DNA of 64,000 nucleotides, taken from assembly GCF_900177295.1 (NCBI RefSeq), contig NZ_FWZX01000005.1:186001-250000 (forward strand), read 5' to 3'. Below are positions 33,288-40,487 of this stretch, one piece after another. Within the stretch, counting starts at the first letter, position 1. Each line of letters starts with the position of its first letter. The stretch is from Tistlia consotensis USBA 355 (GTDB lineage Bacteria; Pseudomonadota; Alphaproteobacteria; Kiloniellales; DSM-21159). The position numbers and the translations under genes are program-made. Under the pieces are notes generated by a model. It had not been told where the DNA came from and made no database searches. It worked only from the letters and a program-made list of their open reading frames with translations.

Positions 33288-34346
33288 CTACCGGATCGCC
33301 TCGATCTCCTTGTAGAGCGCGCCGTACTTCTCGCCGAAGTTCCTGGCGACCAGCGCCTTGACGCTGGCCTTGAAGGCCGCCTTGTCGAGGCCCTGCTCCG
33401 GCCCGACGATGGTCATGCCGTGCCGGCGCAGCTGCTCCAGGTCGTCGGCCTCCTTGGCCAGCACCGTCTCGGTCGCGCGCTTGCGCACCTCGGCGGCCGC
33501 CTCGGCCAGCGCCTGGCGCTGCGCGTCGGTCAGGCTCTCCCAGACCTCCTCGTTCATCACGACGACCTCGCCGCTCGAGATGTGGCCGGTCAGCATCATG
33601 TGCGACTGGACGTCGTAGAGCTTGTTGTCGAGCACGACGTTGACCGGGTTCTCCTGGCCCGAGACGACGCCGGTCGCCAGCGCCGTCGGCACCTCCGACC
33701 AGTCGACCGGCACCGGCACGGCGCCCAGGCCCTCGACCGCGGTCGTGTAGATCGGGAAGGGAATCGCGCGGATCTTGACGCCGGCGAGGTCGGCCGGCTT
33801 CAGGTAGGCGGCGTTGGCCGTCAGGTTGCGGGTGCCGAAGTAGTAGGCGTAGAGCACGCGCACGCCGGCCTTGGCGATCAGCCCCTCGTTGAGCTTCTTC
33901 ATGACCGGCGAGTCGATGTCCATCACCTTCATCAGGTGGTCGACGTCCCGGTAGAGGTAGGGCGTGTCGAGCGCCGCGAAGGGCTCGTAGAGCGCGCCGA
34001 TGCCGCCGGCGGTGTTGTGCGAGAGCGCGATCGTGCCGGTCGAGACCGCCTCGGCCAGCTCCTGCAGCTTGCCGAGCTGGGAGGAGGGATAGACCTCGAC
34101 CTCGATGGCGCCGCCGGTCTTCTTGGCGATCGCCTCGGCCAGCCACTGTGCCTGCAGGCCGTGGATCGAGGTCGGCGAGTTCATGTGGCCGTAGCGCAGC
34201 ACCAAGTCGGACGCGCGCGCCGGGCGGCCGCCGACGGCGGTGGCGGCGAGCGTCGCCAGCGCAGCGGCGCCGAGCAGCAGGCCGGTCCGGCGCGAGATCG
34301 CGGTCGCCGCTGCCCGCGGCTGCAGGTGGGTCGGTGTCCTGGTCAT
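33288..34346 (-). CDS. dctP: TRAP transporter substrate-binding protein (DctP)
   Basis: A 352-residue periplasmic protein. Signal peptide at about 18-45 ending GGRPARA. Mature protein starts LVLRYGHMNSPTSIHGLQAQW, and later has AEAVSTGTIALSHNTAGG and the selectivity-helix region GVKIRAIPFPIYTT, where Arg would bind a carboxylate. This suits a sugar acid, matching the kinase and RuBisCO-like protein downstream. First gene of the operon; GGGAGGAAGCG precedes the ATG. Confidence 0.9.
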   Translation of the reverse strand: MTRTPTHLQPRAAATAISRRTGLLLGAAALATLAATAVGGRPARASDLVLRYGHMNSPTSIHGLQAQWLAEAIAKKTGGAIEVEVYPSSQLGKLQELAEAVSTGTIALSHNTAGGIGALYEPFAALDTPYLYRDVDHLMKVMDIDSPVMKKLNEGLIAKAGVRVLYAYYFGTRNLTANAAYLKPADLAGVKIRAIPFPIYTTAVEGLGAVPVPVDWSEVPTALATGVVSGQENPVNVVLDNKLYDVQSHMMLTGHISSGEVVVMNEEVWESLTDAQRQALAEAAAEVRKRATETVLAKEADDLEQLRRHGMTIVGPEQGLDKAAFKASVKALVARNFGEKYGALYKEIEAIR

Positions 34347-34360
34347 CGCTTCCTCCCGAT

Positions 34361-34479
34361 TTGACGTCTTTTGATTGGCCGCTGCCGGTCCGAAAGCCGG
34401 CCTTTTCCTCTATGTGCACAAGGCTATGAAGAGGGAAGGTTGACGTCAAATGCGAAAGAGTGATGTATTTTGATGTCTT
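34361..34479. promoter_or_regulatory. LacI-type operator cluster in the TRAP/LacI divergent promoter
   Basis: Three related sites: TTGACGTCTT at 34361-34370, the perfect palindrome TTGACGTCAA at 34440-34449, and TTGATGTCTT at 34470-34479. A central CG is typical for LacI-family operators. They lie between dctP and the LacI gene in a locally AT-richer stretch that also must hold both promoters. Confidence 0.6.
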
Positions 34480-34502
34480 TTCATCCTGAACGAAGCGAGC
34501 CC

Positions 34503-35564
34503 ATGAGCCGGAACAGGCGGCCGATCCTGACCGACGTGGCCGAGACGGCCGGCGTCTCGCCGGCGACGGTCGACCGCGTGCTCAACGGCCGTGCCGGGGT
34601 CAAGCCGGCGACCGCGCAGCGCGTGCTGGAAGCCGCGGCGCGGCTCGGCTACCGGCCCGAGGGCGAGCTCGGCGCCCTGCTCCGGCCGCCGACCCTGAAG
34701 CTGGTCTTCCTGCTGCCGGCGGGCAGCAACCAGTACCTGCAGCAGCTCGGCCGCACGATCCGCGACATCGCCGAGGAGCCGGGCTCGGCCGACTGCCGGA
34801 TCCGCTGCTTCTTCATCGAGGGCTTCAACCCGCGGGCGCTCGCCGAGGCGCTCGGCCGCTACGGCGCCGAGGCCGACGGCCTCGCCTTCATGGCCCTCGA
34901 CCATCCGGTCGTGCGCGAGGCGGTGGCGCGGCTCGCCGACGCCGGCAAGCCGGTGGTCACGCTGATCTCCGACCTCTCGAGCTCGGGACGCAGCGCCTAC
35001 GTCGGGCTCGACAACCGCGCCGCCGGGCGCACCGCCGCCTACCTGCTCGGCCGCTTCGCGCGGCGGCGGCCCGGCGACTCGACCGGCGGCTCGACCGGCG
35101 GGTCGGTCGCGCTGATCGCCGGCAGCCGCAGCTACCGGGCCCACGAGGAGCGCCAGATGGGCTTCCTAAGCCTGATCGAGGAGACCCTGCCCGACTGCCG
35201 GGTCACCGGCACGCGCGAGGGCCACGACGACCCCGACGAGAACTACCGCCTGACCCGCCGCCTGCTCGCCGACCTGCCGGACCTGGTCGGGCTCTACAAC
35301 GTCGGCGGCTCGACCGACGGCATCGCCCGGGCGCTGCGCGACGCCGGGCGCAGCGGCGAGGTCGTGCTGATCGGCCACGGGCTGAGCCCGAGCACCCGCG
35401 CGCTGCTGGTCGAGGACGCCATCGACGCCCTGATCAACCAGAACCCCGAGAGCCTGGTGCGCAACAGCCTCGCCATCTTCCGCAACCTGCGCGACCGCCG
35501 GCCGCTGCTGCTCGGCGTGCCGCCGGTCACGCTCGACATCGTGCTGCGCGAGAACCTGCCGTGA
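34503..35564 (+). CDS. LacI-family transcriptional regulator
   Basis: A 353-residue repressor. HTH at about 7-52 (ILTDVAETAGVSPATVDRVLNGRAGVKPAT), hinge, then a periplasmic-binding-like sugar domain (about 62-345; AYVGLDNRAAGRTAAYLLGRF, YNVGGSTDGIARAL). In the HTH, the sequence VDRVLNG replaces the common VSRVLNG. A short GGSTGGSTGG-like insert (DSTGGSTGGS) sits mid-domain. It is divergent from the TRAP/kinase operon and likely senses its sugar acid. Upstream in-frame starts at 34470 or 34473 overlap an operator, so the ATG at 34503 is preferred. Confidence 0.87.
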   Translation: MSRNRRPILTDVAETAGVSPATVDRVLNGRAGVKPATAQRVLEAAARLGYRPEGELGALLRPPTLKLVFLLPAGSNQYLQQLGRTIRDIAEEPGSADCRIRCFFIEGFNPRALAEALGRYGAEADGLAFMALDHPVVREAVARLADAGKPVVTLISDLSSSGRSAYVGLDNRAAGRTAAYLLGRFARRRPGDSTGGSTGGSVALIAGSRSYRAHEERQMGFLSLIEETLPDCRVTGTREGHDDPDENYRLTRRLLADLPDLVGLYNVGGSTDGIARALRDAGRSGEVVLIGHGLSPSTRALLVEDAIDALINQNPESLVRNSLAIFRNLRDRRPLLLGVPPVTLDIVLRENLP

Positions 35565-35624
35565 GCGCTGGCGCTCTGCTCCCTGCGGGGACGAGGTCCC
35601 GAGCGGAAGAAGGTCTTGAGAAGA

Positions 35625-36164
35625 CTACGGGGACCCGAACATGACTCCTAGCGGCACACAATAGACTTTCCGTCCTGTCACGCACTCATGGCCGAACGAA
35701 CCGGGAAGTTGCGAAATATCTACCGAGCTCGAAAAATCGCACTTCTTGCCATCCTTGGACCGGCAGAGAGCAAAGTACCCATCGCCGCAATCTGGATCAC
35801 AGGCTGGAGCCGAGCCACGCCATACAGCGCCGCTCCCTTTCAGCCCCTGATAGTTGATCACATTAGGGTATTTATTTATCGGTGAACAAAACGGCTTCTG
35901 CGACCCCAAATTACAGGGCCCACCAAATCCTGATGGCGCAATTATTTTAGAATAAGAACATTGACTATTTATGTATCTGTCACTCATTACGCAAAAAGCG
36001 AATTGATTGCTGCCACATGGATTATCACATTCATTCCAGAACCCATATAATACAGGTTCCACTTTCTCTTTTCCTGGATCTATTCCTCCAGAAAAGGCCG
36101 AATTTCCTTGAAAAATCGCGATAATTGATAAAGAGGTCAACACATATATCAATATTTTGGCCAT
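35625..36164 (-). CDS. Secreted protein with two six-cysteine repeats (unrecognised)
   Basis: A 179-residue protein with a signal peptide (about 3-24). Two halves align: ECDNPCGSNQFAFCVM...QC...FGGPC...KPFC (about 45-93) and ACDPDCGDGYFALCRS...KC...FGHEC...KVYC (about 117-170). The shared pattern is CDxxCGxxxFAxC, C, FGxxC, KxxC, so all 12 cysteines fall into two modules, probably three disulfides each. Codon use and base content are AT-rich, quite unlike all neighbours, which suggests recent transfer. Similar Cys-spaced 'W-G-x-AP-x-C' modules exist in secreted proteins, but I do not recognise a family with certainty. Confidence 0.75.
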   Translation of the reverse strand: MAKILIYVLTSLSIIAIFQGNSAFSGGIDPGKEKVEPVLYGFWNECDNPCGSNQFAFCVMSDRYINSQCSYSKIIAPSGFGGPCNLGSQKPFCSPINKYPNVINYQGLKGSGAVWRGSAPACDPDCGDGYFALCRSKDGKKCDFSSSVDISQLPGSFGHECVTGRKVYCVPLGVMFGSP

Positions 36165-36672
36165 TCCATCACCATTTATATCACCATCATTTCACGAAAT
36201 AACCTTTAAGTCAGAGCTATATTTTGATTTTCCTTCAATATTTCTCGGTATTTACAGGTAAATCCAGATCTTTTGATCTTTATTCACCACTTGAAACTTT
36301 CTTGATGACAGCGCCACTTAAGATAGCAACCTTCTGAAGCAACCGGAAGGAAAAGAAGCGCTATGAGCAGTCAGCGATGCGTGGCCAGTAGCCGCCGCGT
36401 CGGAGCTGCTACCATCGTCGCCGTGCCGCGGACCCAGCGTGACCATGGCGGCGTACGCCATCCAGAAGAGCATGGCGACTGCTGCCCCGACGGCCCCGAG
36501 GATCTCGCTTGAGACCGTGCTAACGAGCGGCAGCTCTTTTGGCGCCGGTTCGACTCGCCCTTCGCCGGCCTCAGGCCGAAGCGAATTGGGGAACGGAAGC
36601 GACGGAAAAGGCCGGCCGAGGTGTCCCCCGGCCGGCCCGGCTCCTGCGGTCCCCCCGTCGCGCGCTTGCGCG
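36165..36672. other. 508-base AT-rich intergenic region with a possible small membrane ORF remnant
   Basis: 36165-36360 is AT-rich with no gene. On the minus strand 36318-36473 encodes a 51-residue frame starting MLFWMAYAAMVTLG and open further upstream (SEILGAVGAAVA), which would make one transmembrane helix. No start codon or ribosome site is found for the longer version, so it could be the tail of a lost gene. The rest, up to the binding-protein stop at 36673, shows nothing else. Confidence 0.4.
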
Positions 36673-37830
36673 TCAGCCGCCGAGCTTCACCTGCTCGAAG
36701 ATGTCGATCATCTTCTCGCGCTTCTCCGGCGGGATCTCGCCCTGGTAGCGCGTGCCTTTCAGGAACTTGTCGAGGTCCGAGGTCAGGCCGAGCTGCTTGG
36801 CCAGCTCGCTGGTCGCCAGCTTGTAGCTGTTCCTGTTGGAGTGGCCGTAGCCCCAGTCGTCGATCAGCACCTTGCCGACCTGCGGGTCGAGCATGGCGTT
36901 GAGGTAGTCGTAGGCCTGGTCGAGGTTGCCCGGCGCGTCCTTCAGCATGACCATGCCGCACATCCAGGTCGACAGCCCCTCCTTCGGGAACATGAACTTG
37001 ACGTCCACCTTCTCGCCCTTGAGCGCCAGGTAGGAGTCGGTCCAGGCCCAGGCCGCGGTCACCTCGCCGGCCGCCATGGCCTGCTGCAGCGCCGTCGGGT
37101 CGCTCCAGTAGAAGCGCACGTTCTTGTGCAGCTGGCGCAGCACCTCGGCGCACTTCTGGATCTGGTCGTCGGTCAGGTCCATGTGGCTCTTGTAGCCGAG
37201 CACCCCGGACGCGAAGACGAAGGCCTCGTCGACCGAATCGAACATCGAGACCTTGCCCTTGAGCTTCGGATCGAGCAGCAGCTTGTAGGACTGCTCGGCC
37301 TTCGGCAGCTCGTCCTCGCGATAGATGATCGTCGAGTTGCCCCAGTCGAAGGGCATGAACCAGGTCTTGCCGTCGGCCATGATGCCCTTGGCGGCCAGCA
37401 TGTCGGTCGGGATGTCCTTCCAGCGCGCGATCCGGCTGGTGTCGATCGGCTTCAGCAGGCCGGCGTCGCGCCAGCGGCCGACCGACAGGGTGCAGGGGTG
37501 GGCGAGGTCGACCTTGAAGCCGGCGCGCAGCTTCTGATAGGCCTCCTCCTCCTCGGCGAAGATCGCGAAGTTCGGCTGGCCGCCGTACTTCTTGACGAAC
37601 TCCGGGAACAGCGAGGGGTCGTCGTAGCCCGACCACTCGAAGACCGTCAGGTTGATGTCCGCGGCGCGGGCGCGGCCCGGCAGCGCCAGGGTGCCGCCGG
37701 CGGCCAGGCCGCCGACCGCGAGGCCGGCACCAGCGAGCAGGCGGTGGAAATCGCGGCGCGACAGCGCCGGGGAACCGGCCTCCGTCGCGGCTGTGCTCGG
37801 GGTCTTCTGGAACTTGCTGTTCTGGTTCAT
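36673..37830 (-). CDS. PotD-like periplasmic binding protein (polyamine/quaternary-amine class)
   Basis: A 385-residue binding protein with a Tat signal (SRRDFHRLLAGAGLAVGG, about 24-41). Mature part: INLTVFEWSGYDDPSLFPEF, a typical start for spermidine/putrescine-type SBP_bac_8 proteins; MPFDWGNSTIIYRED; AWAWTDSYLALKG; AYDYLNAMLDPQVG. No permease or ATPase is adjacent, while the PotABC-like importer at 17877-20767 has no binding protein, so they are probably partners. A BetI-like operator lies 185 bases upstream. Confidence 0.88.
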   Translation of the reverse strand: MNQNSKFQKTPSTAATEAGSPALSRRDFHRLLAGAGLAVGGLAAGGTLALPGRARAADINLTVFEWSGYDDPSLFPEFVKKYGGQPNFAIFAEEEEAYQKLRAGFKVDLAHPCTLSVGRWRDAGLLKPIDTSRIARWKDIPTDMLAAKGIMADGKTWFMPFDWGNSTIIYREDELPKAEQSYKLLLDPKLKGKVSMFDSVDEAFVFASGVLGYKSHMDLTDDQIQKCAEVLRQLHKNVRFYWSDPTALQQAMAAGEVTAAWAWTDSYLALKGEKVDVKFMFPKEGLSTWMCGMVMLKDAPGNLDQAYDYLNAMLDPQVGKVLIDDWGYGHSNRNSYKLATSELAKQLGLTSDLDKFLKGTRYQGEIPPEKREKMIDIFEQVKLGG

Positions 37831-38014
37831 TGGCAGCCTCCCGTTTGGTCGTGCCCGCCGGTCGCAGAGCCGCGTGGCACCCGCCGGTGCGGCCGGCGGC
37901 GCGCCGATGGCATCGGCGGAAGCACTCGGTTCATCGCTGGCGCGAACGCGCCCGCTTTCTGCCGGCGGACGAGCGCTGCGCCCCTCCCAAAACCCAAGTC
38001 TTGCACAGCCTGTT

Positions 38015-38030
38015 TTGATTGTCCAATCAA
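38015..38030. promoter_or_regulatory. Perfect 7-2-7 palindrome (BetI-type operator candidate)
   Basis: TTGATTG-TC-CAATCAA is a perfect inverted repeat. It shares CAATCAA with the operators at 17021 and 54117. It lies upstream of the PotD-like gene and overlaps the last codon and stop of the small gene at 38027. Binding by one of the two BetI-like regulators is inference. Confidence 0.55.
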
Positions 38031-38344
38031 TCAGCGAGATTGCTGTCCTTGGAGTCTTTTCCCTTGTGGTTCAGGAACTTGGTTGGTGCCGGATGCTTCG
38101 GATCGCCGTGCCTGATACGCCAGGCCTTGACCAGCGATCCGGTGCAGGCGCCACAGGGCTCGGCCGGCTCAGCCGGCTCGGCGGGTTGGGCGCTCTGGGT
38201 CGGGGCGGGCGTCGGCGCGGCCTCCTCGGCGACCGCCGGCGGCGCCAGCAGGACGGGCGCCAGCAGGACGGGCGCCAGCAGGACGAGCGACAGCAGGGCC
38301 GGAAGCAGGCCCGGCGAGGAGCGAGGGTGCCGCGACCTAGCCAA
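38027..38344 (-). CDS. Small secreted Ala/Pro-rich protein (hypothetical)
   Basis: A 105-residue protein with a TTG start; AGGAGG lies 6 bases upstream, and the start overlaps the end of the acyl-CoA dehydrogenase, implying translational coupling. An export signal is followed by repeated LLAPVLLAPVLLAPP and a Pro/Ala/Glu spacer (PAEPAEPAEP). The tail holds CGAC, a possible metal or disulfide site, and a Lys/His-rich end. No family recognised. It could be spurious, but the Shine-Dalgarno and signal argue for a gene. Confidence 0.45.
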   Translation of the reverse strand: MARSRHPRSSPGLLPALLSLVLLAPVLLAPVLLAPPAVAEEAAPTPAPTQSAQPAEPAEPAEPCGACTGSLVKAWRIRHGDPKHPAPTKFLNHKGKDSKDSNLAD

Positions 38345-39512
38345 TCAGCGCCTCCTGGCCGCGCTTGGCCAGCTGCCCGGCGATGATCGAGCGCTGGATC
38401 TCGCTGGTGCCTTCCCAGATCCGGTCGACGCGCAGCTCGCGGAAGAAGCGCTCGGCGACGTTCTCGCGCATGTAGCCGCGGCCGCCGAAGATCTGCACCG
38501 CGCGGTCGGCGACGCGGTTGGCCATCTCGGAGCCGTAGAGCTTCGCCATGGAGCACTGCCCGTGGAGGATCTTGACGTCCTCGCCGGCATCATGCGCCTC
38601 GGCGAGGCGGTAGACCATGAGGCGCGCCGCCCAGAGCTCGGTCAGCGAGTCGGCGAGCATGAACTGGATCGACTGGTTGTCGAAGATCGGCTGGCCGAAG
38701 GCGATGCGGCCCTTCGCGAAGGCCGTCGCCTCCTCGATCAGCCGCTCGGCGGCGCCGCAGCAGCGCGCGGCGATCATCAGGCGCTCGTAGCGGAACCAGT
38801 CGTGGGTGAAGGCCATGCCTTGCCCCTCCGCGCCGATCCGATTGGCTTCCGGCACGCGCACGCCCTCGAAGGCGACGATCGGATGATGGTGGGCATAGGT
38901 GTGACTGTAGGCCGGGGTCCGCACGAAGCGCACGCCGGGCGCGCGGCACTCGACGTAGAAGAGCGCGTGGGTGCCGGCGTTCGGGCCGTCGGCCAGCTTG
39001 GCCTGGACGACCAGGTAGTCGGCCTGGTTGGCGCTGGTGACGTGCCACTTCTCGCCGTCGATGACGTAGTGCCCGCCGTCCCGGCGCGCCGTCGTGCGGA
39101 TCGCATCGACGTCGCTGCCCGCCTCCTCCTCGGTGATCGCGTAACACTCGTGGCGCTCGCCGCGGATCGTCGGCTTGACCCAGGTCTCGAGCTGCTGCTC
39201 GGTCGCGACCTCGGCGAGGCAGCGCGCCGGCGTCGTGACCAGCCAGCCGAGGCCGTTGGTGACCCGGCCGATCTGCTCCGAGACCAGCACCTGCTCGAGG
39301 GTGCTGAGGCCGCTGCCGCCGAGCGCCTTCGGCATGTTCATGGCGCAGAGGCCGAGCCGCGCCGCCTCGGCGCGCGCCGCCGCCTCGGCGCCGTCCGGGA
39401 ACGCGCCGTCGTTCAGCTCGGCGTGGACCTCGTGGGGGATCAGGAAGCGATCGGCGAAGGCGCGGACACGCGCCTGCAGCGCGCGGTGGTCGGACGAGAG
39501 GGGATAGGTCAT
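38337..39512 (-). CDS. Acyl-CoA dehydrogenase family protein
   Basis: A 391-residue FAD enzyme. YAITEEEAGSDVDAIRTTA (substrate/FAD loop), IDGEKWHVTSANQADYLVVQAK, KGRIAFGQPIFDNQSIQFMLAD, and QIFGGRGYMRENVAERFFRELRVDRIWEGTSEIQ, with the normal catalytic-position Glu (E367), unlike its paralogue at 12744. The role is oxidation of an acyl-CoA of unknown structure. Monocistronic apart from the small gene at its 3' end; GAAGAGACAGCG precedes the ATG. Confidence 0.9.
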   Translation of the reverse strand: MTYPLSSDHRALQARVRAFADRFLIPHEVHAELNDGAFPDGAEAAARAEAARLGLCAMNMPKALGGSGLSTLEQVLVSEQIGRVTNGLGWLVTTPARCLAEVATEQQLETWVKPTIRGERHECYAITEEEAGSDVDAIRTTARRDGGHYVIDGEKWHVTSANQADYLVVQAKLADGPNAGTHALFYVECRAPGVRFVRTPAYSHTYAHHHPIVAFEGVRVPEANRIGAEGQGMAFTHDWFRYERLMIAARCCGAAERLIEEATAFAKGRIAFGQPIFDNQSIQFMLADSLTELWAARLMVYRLAEAHDAGEDVKILHGQCSMAKLYGSEMANRVADRAVQIFGGRGYMRENVAERFFRELRVDRIWEGTSEIQRSIIAGQLAKRGQEALIG

Positions 39513-39581
39513 CGCTGTCTCTTCGGGGGTTGGAGTGAAGGCGGCAAGGCTGGGTGAACGAAGGCGTCGGAACTCCCACGC

Positions 39582-39654
39582 CCCTCGACAAGCTCGGGAC
39601 GAAGCGACCGATCGGGATCACTTGCAGTTCGCTTCATCCCGAGCCTGTCGAGGG
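39582..39654. repeat. Inverted repeat with 26-base arms
   Basis: Arms 39582-39607 (CCCTCGACAAGCTCGGGACG...) and 39629-39654 pair at 24 of 26 positions around a 21-base loop. The core TCGACAAGCTCGGGA is the kind of dispersed intergenic repeat common in proteobacteria; a related element is at 52728-52815. It lies between the acyl-CoA dehydrogenase and TetR genes. Confidence 0.65.
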
Positions 39655-39686
39655 ATGTGTGGGCACGGAACAGGACGGCGCCGGCA

Positions 39687-40310
39687 TCAGGCGGCGTCGC
39701 GCACCAGCGCGGCCAGTTCGTCGGGGAAGAGCGCCTTGAGGTAGAGCAGGCAGGGCTTCTTCGCCTGCTCGCGGCCGAGCTTGCTGCCACGCAGCTGCAG
39801 CTCGATCCACTGGCCGTAGACCATGGCGTTGAGGCCCGCCGCGGCGACCTGGGGATCGACCGCGTAGCCGCCGGCCTCGACGATGCTGCGGCAGAGCGCG
39901 CCGGTCAGGGCGAGATAGGCGTCCTGCAGCTCGATGCAGCGCTGCTTGAAGGCCGGCGTTGCGCGTGATTCCGACCAGAAGGCGGTCCAGGCAGCGATCT
40001 TGCGGCGCTGCGCGACCTCGGCCGAGAAGTCGGCCTCGACGATGGCGACCAGCTTTGCCGCGGGCGAGGGCCCGGCCTTCTCGGCGGCGCGCGACGCAAC
40101 CGCCTCGTAGTCGGCGGCGAGCTGGTCGAGCGTGGCGCGCAGCAGCGCGTCCTTGCTGCGGAAGTAGAAGCCGACGACGCCGTAGCTGACGCCGGCCGCC
40201 TTGGCGACCTGGGCCAGGGTCGTGCCGACCAGGCCGCGCTCGGCGATGGTGTCGATCGTCGCCTCGATGAGCTGCTGGCGACGCCGGTCCCGCTTGGCTT
40301 CCTGGGTCAC
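39687..40310 (-). CDS. TetR-family regulator, BetI-like (second copy)
   Basis: A 207-residue repressor. HTH at about 12-58 (GLVGTTLAQVAKAAGVSYGVVGFYFRSKDAL). The ligand domain carries QRRKIAAWTAFWSESRATPAF and LLYLKALFPDE, the same BetI-type signature as the regulator at 17209 (NRKKIAVWYAFWGE), so they are paralogues. It is divergent from the FAD-oxidoreductase operon at 40488, its likely target. Ligand unknown, possibly choline-, betaine- or carnitine-like. Confidence 0.87.
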   Translation of the reverse strand: MTQEAKRDRRRQQLIEATIDTIAERGLVGTTLAQVAKAAGVSYGVVGFYFRSKDALLRATLDQLAADYEAVASRAAEKAGPSPAAKLVAIVEADFSAEVAQRRKIAAWTAFWSESRATPAFKQRCIELQDAYLALTGALCRSIVEAGGYAVDPQVAAAGLNAMVYGQWIELQLRGSKLGREQAKKPCLLYLKALFPDELAALVRDAA

Positions 40311-40393
40311 CCTGACCTCCCGCTATTGCCCGGACAGACTGCGATAGTCAGGTTCCTAAATCAATGAAAAAGCTCGCCTTACTGGTCTGATTT

Positions 40394-40411
40394 TGACTGA
40401 CGGATCATTCA
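40394..40411. promoter_or_regulatory. Imperfect inverted repeat in the TetR/FAD-oxidoreductase divergent promoter
   Basis: TGACTGA-CGGA-TCATTCA pairs at 6 of 7 positions. It is placed 77 bases before the FAD gene and 84 bases before the regulator start, in a locally AT-richer segment. A probable operator for the adjacent BetI-like repressor; weaker match than the sites at 17021, 38015 and 54117. Confidence 0.45.
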
Positions 40412-40487
40412 GCGACTGGACAGGAAACCGGACCCGACCTAGACTGCCGCCGTTCCATCAGCGGGCAAGGGGGAGGAAGCGGAAGCG

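Noticed and set aside
35581-35610. GGGAC-GAG-GTCCC hairpin after the LacI gene as a terminator
   Set aside because: Only a 5-bp stem and no T-tract; too weak to call.
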